A stretch of DNA of 64,000 bases from Onchocerca volvulus (GCA_000499405.2 HG738137.1:24866317-24930316), one strand, 5' to 3'; numbered from the stretch's first letter, positions 47,281-60,780 are shown. Made by a program: numbers and translations. Notes: generated by a model from the sequence alone, not told the origin.

Positions 47281-48290
47281 ATCATTTTTCAATGGAATAT
47301 TTATTATCAGTCCCTTATTTCTCTCCTAAATTCAGCTATAATTCATTCATTCCTCTTATCCATCGTTGATAAATATTTCGAAATTATCTATTATCAATAT
47401 TACTCACTTCCCTCACACACACACACATACACATGTCAATCAATTTTTTGCCATGTCGCCGATGAAAAAAAAAAAAAAAAGAAAGTATGCCTATAGTATG
47501 GCTTGCTTGCTTGCGTTTAAGTTTCAATATGTCACCAATTGTCACCATTTTCTCTTTCTCTACCTCCTTTCTTTTTTTCAATCTTTCCGCTCTATTTTTC
47601 TATTTTCTCTAACACTTTCTTACGCTTCTTTTCCTCCGAAGCGAAATTTTAGAGCAAATGTTTATTTAGTCCTTGCTTTTGCTATTTTTCCTCCTTTCGT
47701 TCTTTCTTTTCTCATAATTTTTTGTAACAATTTTTTGAAGTTATTCTTTCGCACTCTCACTTTTCTAATTTAATCTATTTTTCTAGTGCGAAATATATCA
47801 GAAGAAATGTAAAAGTGTGTTTCTTTAACGTTTTCTTCTCCTTAATCCTATCTCATTTCAAAATTTATTTTTTTCAAATTAAATTATTCTTTCTTTTCTC
47901 GCTCTTTGCTACTCCTCCATAAAACTATTTTATTATCTTTCCATCGTTTCCTTCTTCTCTCTTCATTTCTTTCTCTCTCCCTCCCTTCTTTTTCGTCTAA
48001 TCACCATAGTAATTATTTTCGCAAATTTCTTTCGTTTTTTTTCTTTTTTTTTTACATCCTTCCTTCCGTTTCATTTAATAAAAGTTGTTGAAGAAACATG
48101 CTAAATGTAACAACAACTATGCTTCGTTTCATTTACTCTTATCCTTCTATCATTCTTTTTTTTCTCTCTCTCCTATCCCTTTATCCATCATCCTTCATCG
48201 AGGATTTTGCGCTCTCTTCTTTTCCCGTACTCTATATTCAACAGTCTTTTTCCATAATTCTCATTATCATCTTTTTTCCAGTCAATTGTA
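47281..48290. other. Pyrimidine-rich + strand, no gene
   Basis: T/C-rich with CACACACACAC at 47416-47433 and A15 near 47466. Long open frames here (47366-47773, 48085-48438) are F/S/L/H-rich by composition and have no motifs. Confidence 0.55.
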
Positions 48291-48500
48291 TCCTATCCGA
48301 TATCCGATATTCCAATTCGGTATTCTGATATCCAGTATCTTTTGGTCCAGTATCTTCCGATTCAGTATCTTCCTATCCTTATATCGGGATCCGGAATGTT
48401 CCCATCATTATCTTCTTGTCCGGTATTCTGCTACTTAGTATCTTTCTGCCCGCTAACCTCCGATTTAATGCGGAAACCGGAGGTCAGGGGGCAGAAGGAT
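48290..48500 (+). repeat. TCCxGTATCTT minirepeat ending in a GC-rich hairpin
   Basis: Words of the form GATATCCAGTATCTT, GGTCCAGTATCTTCC, GATTCAGTATCTTCC and TGTCCGGTATTCTGC recur about every 20 bp. At 48443-48497 a hairpin follows (TTCTGCCCGCTAACCTCCG paired with CGGAGGTCAGGGGGCAGAA, 17 of 19-20 matching, loop about 15 nt). Confidence 0.7.
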
Positions 48501-48965
48501 ATTGAGTTTTTCAATTTCCAATATGGTCTTATCCAGTATTATCTCTTCCAAGATCTTCTAGAATTTCCTCATCCAAGAACCTAGCTAACCTTTCTCCCTA
48601 GAGAACTAATAATCTACCTAATTTTCCTCCCGAGAATTCTTTTATCTTTTCTCGATTTTTCACCTTCTCTTCTCATCCTTTTTCTCATCCTCTTTCTCCT
48701 AATTTATATCTCTTCGAATATTTTCATTCTTTTCATAATTATTCCTGCTTGCATTTCCTCATTAAAAGATTTATGAAAAATTTCATCATTTTGCAAAACT
48801 TTTTACTTTCAAAAACTTTCAAAAAAAAAAAGTTCTTTCTTCGAAGAAAAGAAAGGGAAAGAAAACCGGATAACAAAACTAATTTGTTAAGAATCTAAAT
48901 AATTAAATCAAACAAAAATTCTTTCATTCCATATTTTTTCCTTCCTTCCGGTTTTATTATTTAAT
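48501..48965. other. Spacer, no gene
   Basis: C/T-rich then AT-rich; nothing recognised. Confidence 0.55.
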
Positions 48966-49128
48966 AACACACACACACATACACACATACACACACACAA
49001 ACATACACACACACATACATACACACACATACACACACATACATACACGCACATACATACACACACACATCCACACACGCATATACATACACACACACAT
49101 ACATACACACACACACACACACACATAG
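48966..49128. repeat. (CA)n/(CATA)n microsatellite
   Basis: About 160 bp of ACAC interspersed with ATAC. Long minus-strand C/V/M frames here are artefacts of the repeat. Confidence 0.95.
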
Positions 49129-50430
49129 AACAGACACATACAAATATATATTTGTTAATTTCCGGAAATTTATTTTTTTTTTTTTATTACTTTGAAGGTT
49201 AAAAGAAAAAGAAAAAAAAAAACAGAACAGAACTGGAAAGAATTTTATTTTCTTCATTTATCATTTTTCATTTCTTCTAAAACAACTACTTTTTTGCTAT
49301 TATTATCCTTTCTAAATGATTGTTTCATTTTTAGATTTTTCTTCATCGTTTTCGTCTTCTTTGCACAAAAATTTTTTTTAACTTGCCTAATCAGTCAAAA
49401 AAAAGAAAAAAAAATGTTTTGTGCAAAAGTTGCCATTATATTAATTTTAGTCCCGCTGTTTCCTTTCGTCTCAGAAGTTATCAATCAATCATCTCGACAT
49501 TTTTGATAATATAGTAAAGTAGTGTTGTTAGCATGAGAGAGAAGCAAGAAAAGAAGAGAAGAGAAGAAAAAAAAAAAAAGAAAAAGACGAGTTGATAACG
49601 GATTCAATCATTCCAACTTTTTTTTTTTCGGATAATACCCGACACAATCAATCATTGACGAAATTTCGACATATTGCATTTATTTTATTTTCCTTTACGA
49701 AGAAACCTCGTGGCTTTTCAATACATCCATTTCAATCATTCTCTCTCTCTCTCTCTCTCAATCCTTTGGGATAAAATTGTTTTAGGCGACGGCAAATTTT
49801 CTTACTCCATAAGATATTTTTATCAAATATCCAAGGAGGAAGATACTTCGATGAACAGTTGCCAGAAACAAAAAAAAAAAGAATGAAAAAAATGTTTAAG
49901 AAAATGAAGGAATGAAAGGAAAAAAAAAAATTACAATTACATCTTATTTTTGCAAACAAATAAGCAAAATAATTAAAATATTTCCTTTTTTTTTGAAATA
50001 TTTTATATATTCATTTAATAGCTTTTTTATTTTTCTATCGAAAAAAGGAAATGTTAAAAAAAAACTTTGAAAAAAGTTTTTTTATTAAAAAAAATTATTT
50101 TTTTACAACACAAAACACAGGGGGAACGACGCGAAATACAAAGCGGACAATGAAATTTTAGCTTTCATTTTGTTTTCTTTTTTTTTTTTTTTCTTGCAAT
50201 AAAAATAATCAAATATATTTTGAAATACGATACTCGTTCGTTGGTAGGCTTTTTATTTTCATTACGAAAAAAAATATTGAAAGTTAAAGAATTGCAAAAA
50301 ATCGAAATTTCTTTTTTAATTTTGCAAATAAATAAAAAATGATCAAATATATTTTGAAATACAATACATTGTTAGCTTGTATGCATGTATACCGGAAAAA
50401 AATTTTAACGAAGATAAAAAAATCATTCTT
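49129..50430. other. Gene-free, homopolymers and a CT run
   Basis: (CT)n at 49740-49760; A and T runs. Several open frames of 60-104 codons are low complexity. No gene is supported. Confidence 0.55.
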
Positions 50431-50640
50431 ATACTCCAATTCTTTTTTTTTTTTTTTTTTTTTTTTTAGAGTTATAATTTAAATTTACAAAAAAAATATA
50501 TTTTCTCTTTTTGGGATTATAATATAAATTTGTCGAAGAAATCCATTCTTTTTTTTTTTGGATTTCTAATTTAAATTTATAAAAAAATCTGTTCTTTCTT
50601 TTTTGGAATTATAATTTAAATTTAAAATTCTTTCTTCACT
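50431..50640 (+). repeat. Four ~55-65-bp tandem units
   Basis: Unit: poly-T, then G(A/G)(G/A)TTATAATTTAAATTTA, then an A run and CATTCTT/TGTTCTTT. Four copies shorten progressively. Confidence 0.75.
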
Positions 50641-50984
50641 TTCACTCTTTTTTTTTCCTCATTTCATATTTCTTTCAACTTTTTTCTTTCTTTTCTCGTT
50701 TTTCAGCTTTTATTTCATTGGTTATTTTTTCCATATTCAATTACGAAAAACAAAAAATTTGATTCATGATAAACAAAATATAATTATCAAAACAGATTTG
50801 AGAAGGAAGGAAGTGAGTTGGAAAATAAAACATAAGTATCTGGTGATGAAGTGGAAGTGACACAGAAAATAAATAATTTTTAGGTCCCTTGGACTTATCA
50901 TCTTTGATCAGCTAATTATTCTATTTTTGCCATTTTGGATAAAAACATATTTACAATTTTTGATTTAATTTAAGACACAGGAAG

Positions 50985-51570
50985 GAAAAAATATACATAT
51001 ATATGCCGACGAAAAAAATGAGAAAAACATATTTACATTTAAAAAAGAAAAGGAAAATATTCTTCACATTTGACGAAAGAAATGGAAAAAGAAAAAATTT
51101 TAGATTTAAGAAAAAGCAAAATATATATTAACATTTAGGCTTAGGAAAGGAGGAAAAAAAAAAACAAATTTACATGTAAACAAAGGAAAACATATTTACA
51201 TTTAAGGAAAGAGAAGAAAAAAAATTTGTGCTTAAAGGAAAGAAGGGAAAATATATTTACATGTCAACAAAGGAAAAAAAAAAACATGTTTACATTTAAG
51301 AATTTTAAGAATCGAAAATGGAAAAAGATTTAGAAATGTAAACATATTTATTGATATTTTAAGAAAAAGAAAAAATATTTACATTCCAATCATTAAAAGG
51401 AAAATATATTTATATATAAGGAAAGAAAAGGAAAATCAACATTTACATTTAAAATGTAGAAGTGAAATATATGTATTTGTATTTAAACAGAGAAAAATTT
51501 ACATTTAAAAAAACAGAAATATATTTACATATAAGAAAGGAAAAGATAAACATATTTTACATATATAGTG
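50985..51570 (+). repeat. Degenerate repeat, ATATTTACATTTAAG + purine run
   Basis: Theme GGAAAA(A)CATATTTACATTTAAG followed by GAAAG-type purines, repeated about 14 times at 25-55-bp spacing. It looks like an old minisatellite. Confidence 0.75.
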
Positions 51571-52756
51571 AAGAACTTTTTTATCATATAAAATCATAAA
51601 GTGGATTTAAAATCAATTTTTCAATTTCTAATCAATTTTTTTCTTTTTATTTTAAACTTCAAATTTAGTTTGTATGATAGCTGAAATGAATCTAAAATGA
51701 ATTTTTCAGTTTTCGGTCAATTTTTTTTTTCTTTTTTATTTTGAATCGATATTAAATCCGTATAATTTTGATAATTGAAAAAAAGAAAAAATGAAATAAT
51801 ATTTTTGTTAAAATTTTATGACGAAAAAAGTCAACATTTTATCATTTTGCATTCTATAAATAATAGGTTTTTTTTGTTTTTTTGTTTATAATTTGTTTGC
51901 CTAAGCATTAATAATTGCAAAAAAAAAAAAAAAGTTTATTCATTTGTCTCTGGAAAAAGATAAATAAATAAACCTTTTTTTTTTATTTTGCGAATAAAAA
52001 ACGAATTTTCGAAAAATTAAAAATGGTGAAAGAAAAGGAATAACATATTACGAAATGCTATTAGAGCATATCTTATTGATAATTGAGATTTTTTTCTTTT
52101 TGTTTTTGAAAAAAAAGATTACAAAATTAAATTTAAAAAAAAAAAATTGAATCCTTGAATGATGAGTTAGATAGATGTAAAAGGTTATCATTTAAAAGGT
52201 CAAAAACAACTATACAAAATGTTCTCAATCGAATTTTTCTATTTTTTCATTTTTATTTTTAACTGAAATAACTTATTAGATATGTGGTGAAAAATTTATA
52301 AACTTATTTTTTAATGAACAATCTGTATGAGTAAATATTAGGTAAAATTTAATCCAACAAAAGCAAATGATCCAAAGGATTAATTAAAAAATTAATCGAA
52401 TAGAATAAAAATTAGCTAAACAGATAAAGGAATTGAGTAATTATTAATTAAATCAAGAAATTTATGAAATTATCAATGTCTGTTTCTTTCTTTACTACGG
52501 ATATGACGAAAGACGGGGTAAACTAGGACAAATATTCGAAATAATATTAAAAACAGGAACTATGAGATGCTCATCATTTAGTAATAATAATAATAAATAT
52601 TTATTATCATATTGTCCGGTTTTCTAATATTTCTTTTAAATAATTTGAAATATAAAATTCAATAAATTTAGTTTGATTTTAATTTTTAATATCCAAATGT
52701 TTTGATAAGAGGAGAAAAAATAATTATTTATTCGTTAATTAAAAGCATATATCAGC

Positions 52757-52795
<39 letters not shown>

Positions 52796-53634
52796 CGTTG
52801 TTTTATTTTTTAACTATTCAATATTATGATATCAGTGCATTATCATTCCGTATCACTGCGTTATCATTTCGTCATTCTATTATTATCATCTTATCACTTT
52901 TTTCCATTGTTTCATCAGTTCTTCATTTCATACATATTGATAAATACATCCTTTTATTCTTCTTTCCTTTCTTTTTCCTTTTTTTTTTGTATTTTGTATT
53001 TTGTAAACGTTTTAATATGTTTTCTCGTTTTGCTGTTTTTTATTTTCTTTTTTTTATTTTTTCAAATCTTTTCTTTTCGAAACGCAAAATTGGAAAGTCA
53101 AAATCAAATATTTTCAATCATAAATCATCAGCAAAAAAGAAAAAAGAAAAATGAAAATAAAAATAAAGAAAAAAATAAAAAGAATAGAAAAAGAAAAAAA
53201 AAGTAACGAAAAGAAAATGAAACAAAAAATGTGCATCAACGAAGAAATATATTTTTAGAAATTATAAACAATAAACATTTTTTTTTTAAATTTTAATTTT
53301 TTTTCTATTTATTTTATTATTGCTCACTTTAATAATGAAATATTTATACTTAAATACTCAATTTCATTTTTTCGGTTTATTTTTCTTTTTTCTTACCTTT
53401 TTTTTTTTTTTAATAAAAGCGAGAAATTCATCATTCATTTTCATTTTATGCTTTTTTTGTGCTATATTTTTTTCTCAAATTAATTTTGAATTTTTAATAA
53501 GTATTGCAAAAGTGCTGAAGTTTAATGATAATATTTACTTTGGCTAAAAAAAAGATTGAAAAAGATATGTATATATTATGTTTTTTCAAGCAAAATTTAT
53601 GAAGATATGTGTTTGGTAACTTTTTTTTTTTCAG
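51571..53634. other. AT-rich gene-free region
   Basis: Includes (TA)n at about 52759-52788. Open frames at 52702-53154 and 52826-53206 are Y/I/F/K low complexity. Confidence 0.6.
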
Positions 53635-53730
53635 AATGGTCTTATTTGTGAAAATGTAGGCTAGGCTAGCCTTATTTGAACGTGTAAAATGGCCTTAATT
53701 TAAAAATATAGAAATATAGCCTTATTTGAA
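53635..53730 (+). repeat. Four GCCTTATTTGAA-like words
   Basis: GGTCTTATTTGTGAAAATGT, AGCCTTATTTGAACGTGTAA, GGCCTTAATTTAAAAATAT and AGCCTTATTTGAAAAGT follow at 25-30-bp spacing, with GGCTAGGCTAGCC between the first two. Confidence 0.6.
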
Positions 53731-55760
53731 AAGTATTAATGTTTGTTTGCGTTATTCCATACTTTTTTTTTTATTTTCTATTATGAATAGGAAAAGACCT
53801 TTATACCATATTTCATATTTATATATTAGCTAAATGTAATTAATTAATTAGTAAGCAAAGGAAGCGTAGTTGTATGAGCAATAAATCAAATAAAATAATG
53901 TAATCATTTTTGTTCAAATAAAATAATTCACTTAATTAAATAAAAGATATTACAATGAAATAATATTTTCTTAAATTTTTGAAACTTTTTATGAAATTTT
54001 TTCCGTTTTTTTTTTTTTTTTTTTCAAAATCTTAACAGAAATTATGTTAGAATTTTGAAACTTATTTTACACAATGTTAGGTATAAACCAAAAGTCAAAA
54101 ATCAAAAACTTTACTTTTGCATTTTAAATAATTTAATCATTTTTATTATTACTGTCATCATTACTATTTATTATTTTTTATTATATTTGGTATTATTTTA
54201 GATTTTTTTTTATGAAAAATGATAATATGTTGGAAGATAATTGAATAAAATATGAATGATAATTTGAATAACAATTTTGAATTGATTTTTCTTTTTTTTT
54301 TTTTTGATAGGAATTATTTTTCAATAAATTTCTATTTACAATGATATTAAATCTAACTTGCAGTTTCTTGCAAAATTTAATCATTATTTCAAATTAATTT
54401 ACATATCTCTTCAAAAGTGAATAATTATTACTTTCAAAATTCATATAGCTTTATTTATTTATTATTAATGAAACGAAGGTAAAAATAAAGTGGAGATAAG
54501 GAATGAATATTTATTTTTCGTAAGAAATTATTCATTTATGATAAATAAAGAACAGATGTTTTTGAATTTTATGCTCTCAAAAACCAAAATATTTCATCGA
54601 AGAATTATCGATCAAATTTCTCATTTATTTTTATTCAAATTAAAAAAAAAAATTTTATTCAAATTTTTTCGCTTTTTTTTTTTTTTGGTAAATTTATATA
54701 AAATTTCAATTTATTATCTTTCATCATTCTTTTTTATTTTTCGTTTCCTTTTACTATAATCGAGATTTCTTGTTTTTTGTTCCCAAAGGTTTGTTTTTTA
54801 AGTAATAGAATTGATAAATTATCTCAAATCATATTTAATTTGTTATTTTATGTATTTATGTGAATATACATTTTTTTTTTAATCGATTATAAACAATTCC
54901 CTCAAGTTATAATTAATTTTTTTTTTTTCAGCTTCTCAATCATATATCTTATATTTTTGCTAGATAAGTTTCTAATTTATCGCTTAAAAAAAGAAAAAAA
55001 AAAGGAAAAATTAGAAGAAAAAAAAAAAAAAAAACGAAAAACTCGAAACGACTCATTTAATCGTTTACAAATTGCTACGAATCATTTTGCACTAAAATTA
55101 TTTTATTTTTAAAATTAAATAATTATTTGAAGAGCATACTAATAAGGAAGTGATTTAAGTATAGTAATTAGTCTAGGATATTTGAATTTTAGGTTTAAAG
55201 ATTGAAATTCTTAATTTTTCAATACTTTTTTTTTCATTTTTCATTTTTCTTTTTTTTTTTTTTTTTATAATCTTTAATTAACGTCATTGATGTTATTAAC
55301 ATACATTTTTTATTTTTTATTTCTTTTTTTTTTCGTTGTAGCTAAGCTTTTCTAATATAGAATATCTGATCATTTTTGAAAATTTTATTTTCATTTATAT
55401 TTAAAAATAAAAGAAAGAAAAAGAACGAAAAGAAAGTTAATGAATCGGTTGCTATGTGAAATTGAAAGTCCTTAAAAAGCATGCTTGGCTAACTATTGTT
55501 CAAAACTAGGCTCTTTTTCCTTTTTTTTTTTTTTTTTTCTAGAGTTGGAAACATTATTAGTAATATCATTTTGAGCTATTAAATCTTTATTTGATATTTT
55601 TTCAAACTATTTTACTAAAACATCGCATTCCATACAGAATAACAAAATTCATTATCAATTTCTTCTCTTTTTTTCCTTTTTTTTTTTTTTTTTTTATTAG
55701 CATTTTATTAACAGAACAAAATTGAAATGTTTTTTAGCTAAAAATAAATAAAAAATAATT
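53731..55760. other. AT-rich gene-free region
   Basis: Homopolymers. Nothing recognised. Confidence 0.6.
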
Positions 55761-55764
55761 TTAT

Positions 55765-55885
55765 GTAGTTCACGTAAACTAGCATTATTAGACGTAATTC
55801 ATTCACGTAAATCAGAATTACTGGACGTAATTCACGTAAGCCAGAATTATTGAACGTAATACACATAAACTAGAATTATGAAACG
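55765..55885 (+). repeat. Four copies of a ~35-bp minisatellite
   Basis: Theme TTCACGTAAACTAGAATTAT then TGGACGTAA. Each unit carries two ACGTAA words. Confidence 0.85.
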
Positions 55886-56560
55886 TAAACATCAGTTCTT
55901 CAAATGCTAAAAATTAATAACAAATAGCATATTTTATAAGCTTAATTATATCATTAATTAAATTTCATTAGCCTATCCGTATTATTTTGATAGAAATGAA
56001 TTAAGTGATATAATTATTTTCTAAATATATAATTTTATTATAAGGATTTGTGCATGAACACGAATTAATATGTTTATTCTTATTTTTAATTCCAATTTAT
56101 TCCCAATTTCCTGTTTACCTATCATTTCAATCATTCTATTAGCATAATGTTAGTTTATAAAACTTTAACTAATTCGATTTTGAATTTAAGTTCAGGCTAA
56201 TATTATTTCATTTTATTCGTTGTTAAAATTTCGAAATATTCTTAATCGTCGAATTTAAATTCGAATTATATTATTTCATTCAATTAATTAATGCAGAAAA
56301 AATTAATAAACAATAAAAATTTTGTTTTTTAGGATTAATTTTAAAATATAACCATTTTATTTTTACTAATTTTGCAGTAAAAATTATTTGGTAAAATTTT
56401 AACTCAAACAAACACATCATCGTGGGACAAATTAAATTAATTAGTATGTTGTGTAATTTCAAGTACGATGGGACAAATTGCTGAAAAACTTTTTTCTTTT
56501 TTTTTTTTTTAGAAAACGAAAAAAAAAGGTAGGGAAAGGCAATAAAAATATGCTGCTATT
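55886..56560. other. AT-rich spacer
   Basis: No gene or repeat recognised. Confidence 0.55.
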
Positions 56561-57850
56561 GCTAAATTGCTACTACTACGACTGTTGCGCGTGTTTGAAA
56601 TAGTTCAACAAATTTTGATGATATATTATTATCATCATTATCATCATCATCATCATCATCATTCTAATCATTGCATCACTTATCATTATCATTACCACCA
56701 TTGCTATCCTTTTTTTTTCCTCTTTTTCTTCTTCACTTTCATCTTTGCAAGAAGAGTAATAAAAGTTCATTTTTTTTTATGTTATTTTTTTTCTTTTTTA
56801 GTTTTTTATATTAAACGTGACTAATAATTTTTGAAAATTTTAGTGTTTTAACAAATCCATCATTATCGTTATTATTTGCATCATTATCAACTATCCTGAT
56901 CATCGTAATTATTATTATTTGCATTATTATCATTATGATTATCATGATCGCATCGTTATTAGCATTGCCATTATTATCATTATTGTTATCACTATTGTTT
57001 TCACTACTAATATCATCATCGTTATTATTATCATCATTACATTTCATCGATAATGGATGAAATAGAAACAAGAAGCTTATATGATTTATTTATGGCATTT
57101 TATTTTTGATTGCAATTAGTCATAAATATATTATTATTAGAGAAGACTGAATGTTAATAAAATTTGCATATGCAGATATATTTACGCTAACAATATCATA
57201 ATATATTGATATTATTGTTATTATTATCACTATTATCACTATTGTTGTTATCACTATTATCATCATTATTGTTATTAATACTATTATCAGCGATTTATTA
57301 TGATAATAAATGGTACAAAATGTTTCGATCATTTATTATTGCCACTTAATAGCATTATCTTTTTTACTTATCAACATTATGACTACAATTATAATTTTTA
57401 TCCTTTTCACCCAACATTATAGTAAATAATATTATCAGTAAAATATTATTATTATTATTATTGCGCTAATTATAGCAAGAAATTGTATTTAACGCAATAA
57501 CAATTATGAAAATAATAATACTATTATTTTTATAAATTGAATTGCTTTTTCTTTCTGTGCAATTTTTCAAATTAACATTTTTTTTTCTTTTTTTTTTTTT
57601 AGAATCTCACTACTAATGTTTTAAATTTTAATTAAATATTATGGTTTGGAATATTTTTATAGTTGTTTTATTAATTTATCCCTGTCCAACTTATTAATTA
57701 TTATTATCATGATTAATATTAAGGACATTCTTAATATCGTCGTTTTCTTTTTTTTTTGTTATTATCACTGCTACAATTAGTAATCATTATTATTTTCAAT
57801 AACATTATAATCCAGTCATTGTCATAATTTATAACAAATCTTATAGAGTT
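56561..57850. repeat. Scattered (ATC)n/(TTA)n tracts
   Basis: ATCATCATC at 56625-56670, ATTATTATCATTATC blocks at 56860-57040, 57205-57300 and 57440-57465. These are interspersed with unique AT-rich sequence and hold no gene. Confidence 0.75.
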
Positions 57851-59500
57851 ATTATCATTAATTCTTTGAAATGTTTCTATTGATTTGTAGTTTTTCAGCC
57901 TGATCTATTTTGTCAACTGATCCCTTAATTTGTCAATATTGCATGAAATATAAATAAAATTAGTACTAAAAGTTCTTTGTTTAAATATATCATTTATATA
58001 ATCAGGTCATTAATCATAATGTTTAAATAACATATGAAACAAATAATATGTTAAAATGATTTATCCCACTAGTACTTTATGTAATATTTTGCAATTTCTC
58101 GAAATGATTGACAAATCTTCTTTTTTTCCTGAAACTTTTTCTCCCAACTTTGAAATCAATCACGGAAGTATTGCTTGTTTTTCAAATTTTCTTCTTCAAG
58201 GAAGAAAATTTGAAAAGATGCCATTTTATATTGCTATTCATTGCTTCAGGCATTTTTATGATTTATCAAAAGAAATTTAAATAAGTGAAATATTAAAATT
58301 CCTTCTTCTTCTTCTTCTTTCTTATCATTCATTATTTTCTGAAGTATTATAAAATATTTATCCAATCAATTCTACCTTAGTTTTATGAAGAAATTTTATA
58401 ACGAGAAGAAATATATTTCAAAAATCTTGTAGTAATCTAAATTTACCTGAATTTATATATTTATTTATTTATTTGTTTATTTTTTAAATATTATAATCAA
58501 TTTATTTATTTTACAAGTGACTTTTTTATGAATTTTAAATAATATTTTTTTTTTTTTTTTTTTTTTTTTTTAGTGAAACAGTAAATCAATGAACAAATTA
58601 TTTTTTCATTTTTCTGTTTATTCGTTCATTTGCTTGTTATTCATTTATCTATTTACTATTTACCGACTTGGTTATTTGTTTATATTTATTATTATTTTTA
58701 ATTTGTTTATTTTTTATTTATTTACCTCTATTTATTCAATTACTTTTTTTATTCATTATTTATTGGAAAATATTTTTTCGAAGGAATGTTTGTTTATTTA
58801 TTAAACATTTTGATTGTTTATTTGTTACTTGTTGATTTATTTATCAAAATTAATATGATATTCTTATTTTAATGAAATTTATTTTAAACTTTCACTTGTT
58901 CATTTCACAACTTTCGACTAATTATTTATTTTCTCAACTTGTTTTGTTTATTTATTTATCTCGGTTTCAATTTTATTCATTCCTTTCTTTTCATATCATA
59001 TTTTATCTATGAAAACGGATCCTGTTTATCCCATATCTGATCTTTCATCTTCATTTTATCTGTTCGTATCATTCAAACTGATATCATAGTGTCTGGTTTA
59101 TCTCTTTTAAAAATATTTCATTTCCTTTCGCCGTTTTGTTTATTTTATTTTTTCTTTTAAAAGCAAAATACAATTTAAATAAACTTTTCCTTTTTATTTT
59201 TAATTTTTTCCTCCAATTTTTCATCATTTTTTATTTTTTCCTTTTAATTTAGTAAATATTTCATGTTAGATTTTCTGTTTTAATCTATTTTAATGCTTCT
59301 TTCTTTTCCGATTTCTTTATTTTTAATTTTAATTTCATTCCGATTTTTATTTTCTGATTATTTCATTCTTATCATCGCAATTACCGTATTGTATTTCCGG
59401 TTTTGCATTTTAATTAAAGTTTCACTTCATTTCATCCAATTTCTTCATTATTTTCTCTTCGTAATCATTCTCTCATTCGAATCCCGGTTTCATTTCTTAG
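57851..59500. other. AT-rich gene-free region
   Basis: An ATG-started frame at 58056-58280 (74 codons) has mixed composition, but contains a perfect inverted repeat (58179-58216) and no motif. The rest is T-rich TTTATTTATT-type sequence. I do not call a gene. Confidence 0.5.
58179..58216. repeat. Perfect 16-bp inverted repeat
   Basis: TTTTCAAATTTTCTTC at 58179-58194 pairs exactly with 58201-58216, with a 6-nt loop. Confidence 0.9.
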
Positions 59501-59864
59501 TTACTTGACCTTCCGTTTCTTCAACAGTTATTTCCTTCCTAATTCCTTCGTATTTTCCGGTTTTCATTTTCGGTTTTCTTCCAACTTTTCCGTTTTTCCA
59601 ACTCGTAGTTTTAATCTTTCTCATTCTGCTTCAACAAATACACAAAATAAATGTCCTTTGTTGAAGAAGCAAAACTTTTGTTGTTCTCGTAGAAGTGCAA
59701 AAAAAAGTTCGAAAAAAGGTAAAAAGGAGAAGGAGGAAGAGAGAGAGAATGTAGAAACCGGAGGAGCAGAGGGCGGGGATCGCGGATTCCGGGGAGATAT
59801 CGCAGAATATCACTTTAGAAGGAATTGAAGAAAATGGGAAGTTGAAAATTTTTGCATAAATAAA
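59501..59864 (+). other. GC-richer patch with a 107-codon frame
   Basis: The frame 59505-59828 starts F/S-rich and ends ETGGAEGGDRGFRGDIAEYH. The 3' part is a rare GC-rich patch (GGAGGAGCAGAGGGCGGGGA, CGCGGATTCCGGGGAGATAT). Its GAAACCGGAGG word also occurs in the hairpin at 48470. There are no splice signals or family match, so coding status is undecided. Confidence 0.3.
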
Positions 59865-60320
59865 CACACACATTGTCAATACATTCACATACACAAACAT
59901 ACACATTCACATACAGAAGCATTCGCTGACATACACACACAAACACTCACATACACACAGATTCACATACATACACATTTCAATATATTCACATACATAT
60001 ACAATCGTTATATAAACATTCACGCATTGTCAATACACAAACATATACATAGTCACATACATAAACATACATTGACATACACACACATACGTACATCATA
60101 CATATTCGTCAGTATATTCATTTACACAAACATAATAACTCATACACAGGCATACATTCATATACATAAACATGCACAGACATACATGGACATACATTCA
60201 CATACATTTGACAAAGATATAAATATCTGTGTATAACATACATAAGCATACATACATTCACATACATAAACATGCACAGACATACATAAACATACATTGA
60301 CATACAAAGATATAGCTAAA
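59865..60320 (+). repeat. (ACATAC)n / ACACATTCACATAC array
   Basis: About 450 bp of ACATACA with CATTCACATACAT inserts. Nematode telomere repeat TTAGGC is not present, so this is a microsatellite rather than a telomere. Confidence 0.9.
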
Positions 60321-60419
60321 CATACATATCTCGTAATGTTTTTATTTAAAAAAAGTAAAAAGTAGAAAGGGAAAATATGAGTACTTCCTTGAAAGAGCAA
60401 CATACTCACATATTCAGTT

Positions 60420-60780
60420 CCTTCTCTCTCTTTCTCTTTTTCTCTCTCTTTCCCTCTCTCTCGTCTTTTTTTTTTTTATTGAAATTTTATCAACTTTTTG
60501 CACTTTGCTTTTTTTTTTTCTGCTCCCTTTCTCTCTGTTTTTAGTTTACAAATAAGAATGTTTAGAGAGAGAGAAATTGAAACAATCACACACAAATAAT
60601 TTCTCCCCTTTTCAAATAAAACAAAACAACATCAAAAAATGAGCAGAAGAGAGAGAGAGAGAGAGAGACGGAGAGACGGAGAGACAGGGGAGAGGGGGAA
60701 AGAAAAAGAGAAAAGAAAACAATACTTTTGAAAATTACTCTCCCCCTCCCTCCCTCTTTCTCTCTCCCTCTCTTTATTTA
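60420..60780. repeat. Mirror CT and GA tracts
   Basis: A CT-rich tract (60422-60466), a GA tract (60647-60715) and another CT/CCCTCC tract (60736-60775) alternate strand bias. The GA and CT tracts can pair as arms or form triplex-type structures. Confidence 0.85.

Noticed and set aside
47366..48438. Several 60-135-codon frames on +
   Set aside because: Pyrimidine-rich strand yields F/S/L/H frames by composition; overlapping frames look equally good.
48908..49257. Cys/Val-rich minus-strand proteins
   Set aside because: They are direct translations of the CA/CATA microsatellite.
52702..53206. Open frames of 126-150 codons
   Set aside because: They are Y/I/F/S/K low-complexity from AT-rich and T-rich sequence, with no motif or splice context.
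59865..60320. Telomeric or subtelomeric repeat
   Set aside because: The unit is ACATAC-like, not TTAGGC, and the sequence continues normally on both sides.
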